NCBI RefSeq assembly: GCF_022539255.1
Contig: NZ_JAKZBV010000001.1
Coordinates: forward strand, 868,001 to 932,000
Length of the DNA stretch: 64,000 nucleotides
Reading direction: 5' to 3'
Source of the DNA: Sinomonas terrae
GTDB lineage: Bacteria; Actinomycetota; Actinomycetes; Actinomycetales; Micrococcaceae
The notes below the pieces were generated by a model. It did not search any database. It was given only the letters and a program-made list of their open reading frames with translations, and was not told the origin of the DNA. Shown piece by piece: positions 15,279 to 23,596 of this stretch (positions within the stretch are counted from its first letter, which is position 1; every line of letters starts with the position of its first letter). The position numbers and the translations under genes are program-made.

Positions 15279-16106
15279 TCAGAGGACCTTGCTGAGGAAT
15301 TCCCTAGTGCGCTCCTGCCGCGGGTTGGCGATGACGTCACGGGGGTTGCCGGATTCGACGACGACGCCGCCGTCCATGAAGGTCAGGGTGTCCCCGACCT
15401 CGCGGGCGAACCCGATCTCGTGGGTGACGACGACCATGGTCATGCCGGACTTGGCGAGGTCCTTCATGACGTTGAGGACGTCGCCGACGAGTTCGGGGTC
15501 CAGAGCCGAGGTGGGCTCGTCGAAGAGCATGAGCTCGGGATCCATGGCCAGGGCGCGGGCGATTGCCACGCGCTGCTGCTGGCCGCCGGAGAGCTGGGCC
15601 GGATAGTGCTTGGCCCGGTCGGAGAGCCCAACCCGGTCCAGGAGTTCGAGGGCGCGCTTCTTCGCGGTGGCCTTGTCCTGGCCCTTGACCTGGACGGGGG
15701 CCTCCATGACGTTCTCGAGGGCCGTCTTGTGGCCGAAGAGGTTGAAGCGCTGGAACACCATGCCGATATTGCGGCGCTGTGCGGCGACCTCCTTCACGTG
15801 CAGCTCGTGGAGCTTGCCGCCCTTCTCCTTGTAGCCGATGAGCTCGTCCTTGACCCAGATCCGCCCGGCGCTGATGGTCTCGAGGTGGTTCACGCAGCGC
15901 AGGAGTGTGGACTTGCCCGAGCCGGAGGGGCCGATGAGGACAGAGACCTCGCCCTGCTTGACGGTCATGTCGATCCCGCGCAGGACGTGGTGCTCGCCGA
16001 AGTACTTGTGCACGCCCTCGATCCGGACGAGGTCCTTGGCGCCCCGCAGGGATGAGGGGGCGGAGACGGGCTGGCTGTTCGGGCTCGTCTGGGCTGGGGT
16101 GCTCAT
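15279..16106 (-). CDS. Polar amino-acid ABC transporter, ATP-binding protein
   Basis: This 275-residue ATPase energises uptake of a polar amino acid. It has Walker A GPSGSGKST, the signature LSGGQQQRVAIARAL, Walker B LMLFDEPTSALDPE and the H-loop VVVTHEIGFAREV. The first 25 residues are a Ser/Pro-rich extension before the fold begins at VRIEGVHKYFGEHHVLRG. The start overlaps the permease stop by 4 bases. It is the last gene of a binding protein-permease-ATPase operon. The family (GlnQ/HisP) covers glutamine, glutamate, arginine and others; the ligand is not readable from the sequence. Confidence 0.93.
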   Translation of the reverse strand: MSTPAQTSPNSQPVSAPSSLRGAKDLVRIEGVHKYFGEHHVLRGIDMTVKQGEVSVLIGPSGSGKSTLLRCVNHLETISAGRIWVKDELIGYKEKGGKLHELHVKEVAAQRRNIGMVFQRFNLFGHKTALENVMEAPVQVKGQDKATAKKRALELLDRVGLSDRAKHYPAQLSGGQQQRVAIARALAMDPELMLFDEPTSALDPELVGDVLNVMKDLAKSGMTMVVVTHEIGFAREVGDTLTFMDGGVVVESGNPRDVIANPRQERTREFLSKVL

Positions 16107-17119
16107 CGGCCGCTCTCCTCGATGCTGGTGCCGGCCGCGGTGGGACCGCCCGGGATGGTGTTCCCGGTGCCGGTGTCCGAGCCTGCGGGGATGCCGGCTG
16201 CGGCGGCCTTGGCCGCCGCGGCGTTGACGGGGGCGGGGACGAGGTTGTCCACGCCCTTGCCGTAGTACTTCTCGATGTAGTGCTGGCCGACCATGAGGAT
16301 GCTCGTGACCAGCAGGTACCAGGCGGCCGCGACGATCAGCAGCGGGATCGGCTGGTAGGTGCGGTTGGCCAGGGCGTTCGTGACAAACGTCAGGTCGAGG
16401 GTGAAGGGCACGGCCAGGACCAGCGAGGTGGTCTTGAGCATGCCGATGGTCTCGTTCCCCGTCGGGGGCACGATGACGCGCATGGCCTGCGGGAGGACAA
16501 TGCGCCACATGACCTTGGTCCCGCGCATGCCCAGAGCCTCGGCGGCCTCGACCTGGCCCTTGTCCACCGACTTGAGGCCTGCGCGGAAGATCTCGGCGAG
16601 GTAGGCGGACTCGTTCAGGCCCAGGCCGAGGACGGCGGGGACGAAGCCCTTCGTCGGGTCGCTGAGCACGTAGGTGGCCAGCTGCGGACCGAACGGGATG
16701 CCCAGGGAGATCGCCGGGTAGAGCACGGTGACCAGGCCCCAGAAGATCAGCTGCGTGTAGACGGGGGTTCCGCGGAAGAACCAGACCCAGAACCAGGCCG
16801 ACCAGCGCAGGATCGGGTTGTCCGACTGGCGCATGAAGGCGAGCACGATGGCGAGGATGATCGCCAGGAGCATCGACAGGACGGTCAGCAGCAGGGTCCA
16901 GCCGACGCCGCGGACGACGTTGACGTCCATGATGTACGCAGCGACCGTGCCCCAGCGGAAGCGGGGGTTGGTCGCGAGGCTCTGAACGGCCAGCGCGGCG
17001 AGGATCAGGATGATGGCGGCTGCGACCCACCTGCCGGGGTGGCGCACCGGAACCGCCTTGATCAGTTCCGGTGCGCCGCCCTTTGCGGCTTCGGTGGTCT
17101 CCGCCTGACGAGCAGTCAT
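16103..17119 (-). CDS. Polar amino-acid ABC transporter, permease
   Basis: This 338-residue inner-membrane permease has the His/Glu/Gln/Arg/opine family signature. The EAA loop reads EAAEALGMRGTKVMWRIVLPQ, and GTPVYTQLIFWG lies before it. It has an unusually long N-terminal cytoplasmic segment (residues 1-45, with the first helix at about 33-50) and a Pro/Ala/Gly-rich tail of some 40 residues. The ATG at 17119 is chosen because it lies 5 bases after the binding-protein stop at 17125; no strong ribosome site is visible, suggesting translational coupling. One protein presumably forms a homodimeric channel because only one permease gene is present. Confidence 0.92.
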   Translation of the reverse strand: MTARQAETTEAAKGGAPELIKAVPVRHPGRWVAAAIILILAALAVQSLATNPRFRWGTVAAYIMDVNVVRGVGWTLLLTVLSMLLAIILAIVLAFMRQSDNPILRWSAWFWVWFFRGTPVYTQLIFWGLVTVLYPAISLGIPFGPQLATYVLSDPTKGFVPAVLGLGLNESAYLAEIFRAGLKSVDKGQVEAAEALGMRGTKVMWRIVLPQAMRVIVPPTGNETIGMLKTTSLVLAVPFTLDLTFVTNALANRTYQPIPLLIVAAAWYLLVTSILMVGQHYIEKYYGKGVDNLVPAPVNAAAAKAAAAGIPAGSDTGTGNTIPGGPTAAGTSIEESGR

Positions 17120-17124
17120 GACAG

Positions 17125-18066
17125 TCACGAGGAGACGGACGGGTTGACCTCGGACTTGGTGACGGCGCCGTCGGCGTTGTTCCAAGTGTCGAGGATCTTC
17201 TTGTAGGAGCCGTCGGAGATGAGCTTGGTCATCACCTTCTGGACGAGGTCGGCAAGGGCGGTGTCGCTCTTGGCGACCGCGATGCCCTCAGGGGCCATCT
17301 CGGTCGTGTCGCCGACCTTCTCGAGCGCGCCGTTGGTCTGCTGGATCGCGTAGCTGATGACGGGCGAATCCGCCGACATCGCATCGAGGGCCCCGTTGAC
17401 GAGGCGGGTGTTGAGGTCCGTCTGCGCCGCGAGGGAGACGATGTTGATCGCCTGCTTGCCCGAGGAGGTGCACTTGTCGCTGAGCGCCTTCACCTCGTCA
17501 GCCTCGGTCGTGCCGGTCTGGACGCCGACCGTCTTCCCACACACATCGCTGACCGAGAAGTTCTTCGGGTTGCCCTTCTGCACTGCCCACGCGACGCCCG
17601 CGTTGAAGTAGCTCACGAAGTTGACCGCCTTGAGGCGTTCGTTGGTGATGGTGAAGGAGCTGATGCCCAGGTCGTACTTCGGGCCGAGGGCGGGGAGGAT
17701 GCCCGTGAAGTCGGCCGTCTGGACGTCCGCCTTGAGGCCGAGCGTCGCCGCGATGGCCTTGGCGAAGTCGACGTCGTAGCCCATCGGAGTGTGATTGTCC
17801 GAGCCCCCCAGGAATTCGGCCGGCGCGTACGTCGTGTCAGAGCCGACGGTGAGCGTGCCCTTGGACTTGATCGCGGCGGGCACCTGGGACGCCAGCGAAT
17901 CGTCCTTCTGCACCGTGGTGGGGTCGAAGCTGGCGGCAGCCGAGCCCGAGTTGCTGGGCTGGGCGCCCCCGCCTTGTTCGGATGCGTTGGTGCAGGCCGT
18001 CAGTGCGAGTGCGCTGACGGCGAGGACCACCGCGCCCTTGGCGGCGAGCTTCGCGGAGAAAGTCAT
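17125..18066 (-). CDS. Amino-acid ABC transporter substrate-binding lipoprotein
   Basis: This 313-residue lipoprotein has a signal peptide ending in a lipobox LTAC, with Cys25 as the lipidation site, followed by a Gly/Ser linker. The type-3 solute-binding fold (SBP_bac_3) follows: LTVGSDTTYAPAEF, GYDVDFAKAIAATLG and GVQTGTTEADEVKAL are family landmarks. It captures the amino acid outside the cell and delivers it to the downstream permease. AAGGGA is placed 6 bases before the ATG. It is the first gene of the operon, and a small palindrome ATGTGCATCACAT lies about 80 bases upstream. Confidence 0.93.
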   Translation of the reverse strand: MTFSAKLAAKGAVVLAVSALALTACTNASEQGGGAQPSNSGSAAASFDPTTVQKDDSLASQVPAAIKSKGTLTVGSDTTYAPAEFLGGSDNHTPMGYDVDFAKAIAATLGLKADVQTADFTGILPALGPKYDLGISSFTITNERLKAVNFVSYFNAGVAWAVQKGNPKNFSVSDVCGKTVGVQTGTTEADEVKALSDKCTSSGKQAINIVSLAAQTDLNTRLVNGALDAMSADSPVISYAIQQTNGALEKVGDTTEMAPEGIAVAKSDTALADLVQKVMTKLISDGSYKKILDTWNNADGAVTKSEVNPSVSS

Positions 18067-18143
18067 ATGTCTTCCCTTACTTGGAGGTACTGGCAGTCAG
18101 GTGCTAGAGCGACGTCCATCCTACCGCCTTTCGGAGGTGGTGA

Positions 18144-18188
18144 GATGTGCATCACATGCAACTTTCGTTTCCCAATTGGACAACGAAA
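18144..18188. promoter_or_regulatory. Palindrome and hairpin upstream of the amino-acid ABC operon
   Basis: The palindrome ATGTG-CAT-CACAT at 18144-18156 is followed by a hairpin with stem CTTTCGTT (18161-18168) and AACGAAAG (18181-18188). The hairpin could end menF transcription. The palindrome may be an operator for the transporter. Neither matches a site I recognise. The gap is 203 bases and holds nothing else clear. Confidence 0.35.
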
Positions 18189-18247
18189 GAGGCTCCGGCG
18201 CAAGCCGGTTGGAAACGGAATCTTCTGGGACCCCGGACAGGGGCGCC

Positions 18248-18291
18248 TCAGCGTTCGACGCCGAGGGCTTCAGCGTTCGACGCCGAGCGCC
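18248..18291. repeat. 22-bp tandem duplication at the menF 3' end
   Basis: The block CAGCGTTCGACGCCGAG occurs twice, 22 bp apart, once just outside and once inside the end of menF. It duplicates the codons for the last residues and the stop codon. Confidence 0.75.
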
Positions 18292-19571
18292 TCCAGCATC
18301 GGGCGGAACTTCGCCCACGTCTCGGCGAGCTCGGCCTCGGGCAGCGATCCCTCGACGATCCCGCAGCCGGCGTAGAGGCGCGCCGCCGTCGTGCCCTCGA
18401 GGACGCCGCCCCGCAGGGCGATGCCGAACTCGCCGTTGCCCGCGCCGTCGAGCCATCCGACCGGCCCCGCGTAGGGGCCCCGATCGAGCTCCTCGAGCTC
18501 CAGGATGAGGTCTCCGGCGACCTTGGTGGGCGTCCCGCACACGGCCGCGGTCGGGTGCAGAGCGTTGACGAGCGCGAGCGGCGTCGGAACGTGCCCCTCG
18601 ATCTCGGCGAGCTCCGCCTTGACGTCCGAGGCGAGATGGAACACGTTCGGCAGTTCGAGGATGAACGGCTCGTCGTGGGCGTTGAGCGCTTCGGAGAACG
18701 GTTCGAGGGCGGTGGTGAGCGACTCGATCGCGATCTGATGTTCGTGCCGCTGCTTCGGCGAGCCCGCGAGGACGCGCTCCGCATAGCCCGGTCCAGCGCC
18801 GTCGGCCTCGCGCCGGTCGAGGGTCCCGGCAAGCACGCGCGCCTGCGCCGTGCGCCCCTCGACCTGGATCAGCATCTCGGGCGTCGCGCCGACCAGCCCG
18901 TCGACCCCGTAGACCCAGCAGTCCCGGTACGCCGACGCCAGGCGCCGCAGCACGCGCTCGCGGGGGATCCCGCCGTCGTCCTCGACCAGGACATCCCGCG
19001 CGAGCACGAGCTTCTCGAGCTCGCCCGCACGGATGTGCCGTACCCCGGACGCGACCGCGCCCATCCAGCGCTGCTCGCCGAGCCGCCCGGGCCGCACCCT
19101 GAGATGAGTGCCGTTCGACGCCGGAGGCTCGCCCTTGGAGGTCCAGCGTCCGACGGCGGCCCGCAGCTCGCGCTCCGAGGGCCGCCGACCGTCGGCGGTG
19201 AGCTGGGTGGCCCACGCGCGGCCGGCCCGGATGCCGACGACGACCTCGGGCACCACGAGCCGCGAGGCGTAATCGGAAGTCTTCGAGAACGCGAACGAGC
19301 CGAAGGCGAGAGGGCCCGTTCCCGGGTGCTGCAGCGGGTCCTCGACCTCGGCGTCGAGGGTGAACTGCTTCCACCAGGCCTCGGCCTCGATGAATCGGTC
19401 CGGCCCGGTCGTGGTGAAGCGCGCCGCCTCGCCGAACCCGAGATGGCCCTCCCCCCGGCGGACCCAGCACAGGGCCTCAGGCCGGTTGAGCGCGCTCGCG
19501 AGGTCGTCGAAGGTGCTGCTCGCTTCCACAGGGCCCAGATCAACGGTGAGGGCGCGCAAAGGGGAGCTCAT
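18270..19571 (-). CDS. menF: Isochorismate synthase
   Basis: This 433-residue chorismate-binding enzyme converts chorismate to isochorismate for menaquinone. The C-terminal domain has the family sequence LHPTAAVCGTPTKVAGDLI, then GPVGWLDGAGNGEFGIALRG and LYAGCGIVEGS. The middle contains KLVLARDVLVE. Siderophore-type isochorismate synthases share the fold, but menC, menD and menG close by favour MenF. The start ATG overlaps the stop of the upstream GntR gene by 4 bases, so the two share a transcript. The last 22 bases of the gene (coding EALGVER) are repeated directly after the stop. Confidence 0.92.
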   Translation of the reverse strand: MSSPLRALTVDLGPVEASSTFDDLASALNRPEALCWVRRGEGHLGFGEAARFTTTGPDRFIEAEAWWKQFTLDAEVEDPLQHPGTGPLAFGSFAFSKTSDYASRLVVPEVVVGIRAGRAWATQLTADGRRPSERELRAAVGRWTSKGEPPASNGTHLRVRPGRLGEQRWMGAVASGVRHIRAGELEKLVLARDVLVEDDGGIPRERVLRRLASAYRDCWVYGVDGLVGATPEMLIQVEGRTAQARVLAGTLDRREADGAGPGYAERVLAGSPKQRHEHQIAIESLTTALEPFSEALNAHDEPFILELPNVFHLASDVKAELAEIEGHVPTPLALVNALHPTAAVCGTPTKVAGDLILELEELDRGPYAGPVGWLDGAGNGEFGIALRGGVLEGTTAARLYAGCGIVEGSLPEAELAETWAKFRPMLEALGVER

Positions 19572-20326
19572 GATGGGTCAAGCGTACGCGCTGGCCTGCG
19601 GGCCGGCCGTGCCGGGCGCCGCTCAGGCCCGGAGGGTGCCCGGAAGAGCTCGGGCCGCGCAGCCTGGATCTGCTCGAGGTCGTCGAGGACGAAGCGGAGG
19701 TGGGCGCGGAGTTCGTCGCGGGCTGCCTCCAGATTGCCCTGTGCCACGGCCTCGTGCAGGCGGCGGTGGTCCGCCGCGTACTCGCCGATGGACCGGTATC
19801 CGCTCAGCCCCAAATACCGTGCCCGATCGAGGTGGCCCTTCGCGCTCTGCACCGCCGTCCAGGCGGACTCGTGGCCCGCGATCGCCAGGAGCGTCCGGTG
19901 GAACTGCTCGTCGAGGGGGTAGAAGTCCTCCCTCGTCGTGCACGAAGCCTGCGCCGCGAGGAGCTCCTCGATCTCGGCGCCCTGTTCGGGCGTCCAATTC
20001 TCGATGCACGCCTCGAGCGAGGCAACCTCGATGGCTTCGCGGACGAACTGGGCCTGCCGGACCATGTCGGGGTCGATGAGCGAGACGTAGCTCCCGCGCT
20101 GGGGGCGGATGTCAACGAGTCCCTCTTGGGAGAGCAGGAGGAGGGCCTCGCGCACGGGGGTGCGGCTGAGGTCGAGCCGGAGGGCCAGATCGTTCTCGCT
20201 CAGGAGGGCGCCTGGGGGTTCGTCGCCGCGCACGATGAGGTCGCGGATGTGCTCGTAGGCGAGGTCGCGGTTCGACGGCGGGCGCGCGGCCGACGACGCC
20301 GGCGCGCCGGGGAGGGACGGGGCCAT
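19568..20326 (-). CDS. GntR-family transcriptional regulator (FCD subfamily)
   Basis: This 252-residue regulator has an N-terminal winged helix (SENDLALRLDLSRTPVREAL, residues 40-60) and an all-helical FCD ligand domain with the metal-type histidines in DEQFHRTLLAIAGHE and DHRRLHEAVAQG. It is divergent from an idonate/sugar-alcohol dehydrogenase gene, which it probably represses until a sugar acid is present. The ATG at 20326 has TAATGT exactly 7 bases upstream, the leaderless spacing. Its stop overlaps menF by 4 bases, which ties a carbon-source regulator to menaquinone synthesis; whether that has meaning is unclear. The C-terminus is Arg/Pro-rich. Confidence 0.9.
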   Translation of the reverse strand: MAPSLPGAPASSAARPPSNRDLAYEHIRDLIVRGDEPPGALLSENDLALRLDLSRTPVREALLLLSQEGLVDIRPQRGSYVSLIDPDMVRQAQFVREAIEVASLEACIENWTPEQGAEIEELLAAQASCTTREDFYPLDEQFHRTLLAIAGHESAWTAVQSAKGHLDRARYLGLSGYRSIGEYAADHRRLHEAVAQGNLEAARDELRAHLRFVLDDLEQIQAARPELFRAPSGPERRPARPARRPARTLDPS

Positions 20327-20380
20327 GCGTCCAACATTAGGCGGGCCACGGCCCGGTTGAGGCGGTGCTCGATCGACAAG

Positions 20381-20394
20381 ACTGGTATGGCAGT
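20381..20394. promoter_or_regulatory. Candidate GntR operator between the regulator and the dehydrogenase
   Basis: The sequence ACTG-GTATGG-CAGT is an inverted repeat 43 bases before the dehydrogenase start. FCD-type GntR operators are short palindromes of this kind. It is the only clear palindrome in the divergent promoter region. Confidence 0.4.
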
Positions 20395-20436
20395 GATTGA
20401 ATGGGGGAAGCCACCCCACCCCTCAGGAGGAACCCC

Positions 20437-21453
20437 ATGAGTCTGGCCGTCGTCGTCCACGCTGCCGGTGATCTGCGACTCGACCCCGTCGAGCCCCGCG
20501 AGCCCGGCCCCCGGGAGGCCCTCGTCGCGATCGAGTACGGCGGGATCTGCGGAAGCGACCTGCACTACGTCAAGCACGGGGCGGCCGGCCTGAGCATCCT
20601 CAAGGACCCCATGGTCCTCGGCCACGAGGTCGCTGGCCGCGTCGCAGCCCTCGGCTCTGAGGTGACCGGCTTCGAGGTGGGCCAAGCCGTGGCGATCCAT
20701 CCCGCGATCGTGTGCGGCGAGTGCGAGTTCTGCACGTCCGGCCGCCCGAACCTGTGCGGCAACGTCCACCACCTCGGTTCGGCCGCCTATCACCCACACA
20801 CCGAAGGCGCCTTCGCCGCCCTCACCGTGGTTCCCGCGACCCAGCTTCGTGCCGTGCCCGAGGGCGTGAGCACGCGCCTCGCCGCCGCGGCCGAGCCGCT
20901 CGGCGTCGCCATCCACGCCGTGCGCCGCGCCGGCTCGATCGAGGGCAAGACGGTCCTCGTCAACGGCGCGGGGCCGATCGGCGCCCTCGTTGTCGCGGCC
21001 GCGCGGAAGGCCGGCGCCGGCCGCGTCATCGCGAGCGACCTCGCCGCGGGATCCCTCGCCATTGCCCGCCAAATGGGTGCGGACGACGTCGTCAACCTCG
21101 CCGAGGGTGGGAAGCTGCCCGAGACCGACATCGTCTTCGAGGCCTCGGGCGCGCCCGTCGCCGTCACGGGCGTTCTCCGCGCCGTGAAGCGCGGCGGGAT
21201 CGTGGTCCAGGTCGGGAACCTTCCCGCGGGGGAGCTCGGGGTCTCGCTTGCCGAGCTCGTCTTCCGCGAGATCGACTACCGCGGATCGTTCCGTTTTGTG
21301 GACGAGATCTCGACCGCGCTCGAGTACCTCGCCGAGGGCCTCGACCTCGAGCCGATGCTCACGCACGAATTCCCTGTCGAAGAGGCAGCCGAGGCGTTCC
21401 GGGTCGCGGGGGACAGGGGCACGGGTTCGTCGAAGGTGCTGCTGCGCTTCTGA
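20437..21453 (+). CDS. Zinc-dependent medium-chain dehydrogenase, L-idonate 5-dehydrogenase type
   Basis: This 338-residue zinc-containing medium-chain dehydrogenase oxidises a polyol or sugar acid with NAD(P). Catalytic-zinc ligands are in GGICGSDLHYVKHG and LGHEVAGRV. The structural-zinc cysteines are in VCGECEFCTSGRPNLC. The Rossmann motif is GAGPIGAL. The pattern and the divergent FCD-GntR neighbour fit L-idonate 5-dehydrogenase (IdnD), but sorbitol or threonine dehydrogenases are possible. The ATG at 20437 has a strong AGGAGG 6 bases upstream; an in-frame ATG at 20401 has none. Confidence 0.85.
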   Translation: MSLAVVVHAAGDLRLDPVEPREPGPREALVAIEYGGICGSDLHYVKHGAAGLSILKDPMVLGHEVAGRVAALGSEVTGFEVGQAVAIHPAIVCGECEFCTSGRPNLCGNVHHLGSAAYHPHTEGAFAALTVVPATQLRAVPEGVSTRLAAAAEPLGVAIHAVRRAGSIEGKTVLVNGAGPIGALVVAAARKAGAGRVIASDLAAGSLAIARQMGADDVVNLAEGGKLPETDIVFEASGAPVAVTGVLRAVKRGGIVVQVGNLPAGELGVSLAELVFREIDYRGSFRFVDEISTALEYLAEGLDLEPMLTHEFPVEEAAEAFRVAGDRGTGSSKVLLRF

Positions 21454-21515
21454 AGAAGGAGGGTTGTGGGCGGCGGCGTCCGGAGGGTCGGCGGAAGTTT
21501 GGCAGAATGGGCCGG

Positions 21516-22280
21516 GTGAGCACAGGCAAGAGGGCATCGCTTCAGAAGGTTCCCGGCGACGTGGCGAGCATGTTCGACGATGTGGCGCCCCGCTACGACG
21601 TCGTCAATGACCTGCTCTCGCTCGGCCAGACGCGCCGGTGGCGCAAGGTCGTCTTCGACGCCGTGGGGGCGAAGCCCGGACAGCGCATCCTCGACCTCGC
21701 CGCTGGAACCGGCACCTCCGCCGAGCCCTACGCCGACGCCGGGGTCGAGGTCGTCGCGTGCGATTTCTCACTCGGCATGCTCCGCGTGGGCAAACGCCGC
21801 CGCCCGGACATCGACTTCATCGCGGGCGACGCGACGCGGCTGCCGTTCGCGGACAGCTCGTTCGACGCCGTCACCATCTCGTTCGGGCTGCGCAACGTGA
21901 GCGACCCTCACCGGGCCCTCCAGGAGATGCTGCGCGTGACGAAGCCGGGAGGGAAGCTCGTGGTCGCCGAGTTCTCCTCGCCCGTCAACCCGATGTGGCG
22001 CACCATGTACCTCGAGTACCTCATGCGCGCGCTGCCCCCGATCGCGCGAAAGGCCTCCTCCAACCCGGACGCCTACGTGTACCTCGCCGAATCGATCCGC
22101 GCCTGGCCCGACCAGGACCACCTCGCCGACTGGATCGGTGAGGACGGCTGGGAGAACGTCGAGTACCGGAACCTTTCCGGCGGCATCGTGGCCGTGCACC
22201 GCGCCACGAAGCCTTTCCCCGCTGCGGCGCAGTCCGGCCCGGTCGAGAAGATCCGGCGCGCCCGGCGCGCGGCGGGCTGA
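21516..22280 (+). CDS. menG: Demethylmenaquinone methyltransferase
   Basis: This 254-residue SAM-dependent methyltransferase makes menaquinone from demethylmenaquinone. It has the UbiE/MenG start signature SMFDDVAPRYDVVNDLLSLG, motif I LDLAAGTGTSAEP and the post-motif pattern ISFGLRNVSDPHRALQEM. GTG 21516 is chosen because CAGAAT lies exactly 7 bases upstream and the protein then begins close to the family start; ATG 21507 is an in-frame alternative inside that promoter. The next gene is a MenJ-like reductase 7 bases downstream, so menaquinone is probably methylated and side-chain-saturated by adjacent enzymes. Confidence 0.94.
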   Translation: MSTGKRASLQKVPGDVASMFDDVAPRYDVVNDLLSLGQTRRWRKVVFDAVGAKPGQRILDLAAGTGTSAEPYADAGVEVVACDFSLGMLRVGKRRRPDIDFIAGDATRLPFADSSFDAVTISFGLRNVSDPHRALQEMLRVTKPGGKLVVAEFSSPVNPMWRTMYLEYLMRALPPIARKASSNPDAYVYLAESIRAWPDQDHLADWIGEDGWENVEYRNLSGGIVAVHRATKPFPAAAQSGPVEKIRRARRAAG

Positions 22281-22287
22281 GGGGCGC

Positions 22288-23583
22288 ATGGAGGTCCTGA
22301 TCGTCGGCGCCGGCCCGGCCGGCTCGACCGCCGCGCACTACCTTGCGCGCTCCGGCGTCCGCGTGACCGTGCTCGAGAAGACCCGGTTCCCGCGCGAGAA
22401 GGTCTGCGGGGACGGCCTCACGCCCCGCGCCGTGCGTGAGATCCAGCTCCTTGGACTTCCCCACAGCGAGGCGGACGGGTGGCGGCGCAATCGCGGCCTG
22501 CGGCTCATCGCTGGCGGGCGCACGCTCGAACTGCCTTGGCCCACGGGCGGAGAGTTCCCGGACTACGGCCTCATCCGCACCCGGCTCGGGTTCGACGAGG
22601 AGCTCGCCCGCCATGCCCAAGCGGCAGGCGCGGCGATCCTCGAGGGGCACAGCGTCACCGAGGTGCTCACGGACGACGGCGGGCGCGTCGTCGGTGCCCG
22701 TGCACAACTCCTCGACGAGGAGGGCAAGAAGACGGGGGAGACCCGCGACTTCCGTGCCGACGTCGTCCTCGCCGCCGACGGAAACTCGACGCGCGCCGCC
22801 GTCTCACGCGGCCTTGCAAAACGCGACGACCGCCCTCTCGGCGTCGCCTACCGCACGTATTTCCGCAGTCCGCGTCACGAAGACGACTGGATGGAGGGCT
22901 GGCTCGAGCTCCCCGGCCGCGACGGCAAGCCCCTGCCCGGGTACGGGTGGGTTTTCGGAGTGGGCGACGGGACCTCCAACGTCGGTCTCGGCATCCTGAA
23001 CTCGTCGAAGGAGTTCGGCAAGCTCGACTACCGGCAGGTGCTCCGCGACTGGACCGCCTCGATGCCGGACGAATGGGGCTTCACGGAATCGAACCAGGTC
23101 GGGCCCATCCGCGGCGCCGCGCTCCCCATGGGCTTCAATCGGACGCCCCACGTGGTCCCCGGAATGGCGCTCCTCGGCGACGCGGGCGGGATGGTGAGCC
23201 CCTTCAACGGCGAGGGCATCAGCTATGCCATGGAGTCGGGCCGCTACGCGGCCCAGTTCCTCGTCGACGCCGCGGCAGCCCAGCGCTCGGCGGGGCGCCC
23301 GCGGCCGGCGGAGGGCGACGTCGACCGTCGCCTCCGCGCCTATGCGGACCAGGTGCGCGAGCAGTGGGGAAGCCACTTCACGCTTGGCCGCACGTTCGCG
23401 GCGCTCATCGGACGTCCCGCCGTCATGCGGCTCGCGCTGCGCACCGGGATGCCGGTCCCGGCGCTCATGCGCGTCGTCGTCCGCCTGCTCGCGAACCTCA
23501 CCGAACCGCGCGGGGGAGGGCTTGAGGACCGAGCCATCCGCGTGCTCGAGTCGCTGACGCCCGCAACCAAGAACTCGCAATAG
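22288..23583 (+). CDS. Geranylgeranyl-reductase-family flavoprotein, MenJ-like menaquinone reductase
   Basis: This 431-residue FAD enzyme has GAGPAGSTAAHYLARSG at the N-terminus, the family motif KVCGDGLTPRAV and GDAGGMVSPFNGEGISYAMESG in the C-terminal half. Family members reduce isoprenoid double bonds. In Mycobacterium the homologue MenJ sits in the same order, between menG and a polyprenyl synthase, and saturates one isoprene unit of menaquinone. The shared context makes that the best guess here. It follows menG by 7 bases and precedes the polyprenyl synthase by 13. If true, the cell would make partially hydrogenated menaquinone, as many Micrococcaceae do. Confidence 0.85.
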   Translation: MEVLIVGAGPAGSTAAHYLARSGVRVTVLEKTRFPREKVCGDGLTPRAVREIQLLGLPHSEADGWRRNRGLRLIAGGRTLELPWPTGGEFPDYGLIRTRLGFDEELARHAQAAGAAILEGHSVTEVLTDDGGRVVGARAQLLDEEGKKTGETRDFRADVVLAADGNSTRAAVSRGLAKRDDRPLGVAYRTYFRSPRHEDDWMEGWLELPGRDGKPLPGYGWVFGVGDGTSNVGLGILNSSKEFGKLDYRQVLRDWTASMPDEWGFTESNQVGPIRGAALPMGFNRTPHVVPGMALLGDAGGMVSPFNGEGISYAMESGRYAAQFLVDAAAAQRSAGRPRPAEGDVDRRLRAYADQVREQWGSHFTLGRTFAALIGRPAVMRLALRTGMPVPALMRVVVRLLANLTEPRGGGLEDRAIRVLESLTPATKNSQ

Positions 23584-23596
23584 TTAGGCTTGACCC

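Noticed and set aside
18121..19470. Open frame in a second minus-strand frame over menF
   Set aside because: Arg/Gly-rich shadow of menF; the isochorismate synthase motifs are all in the other frame.
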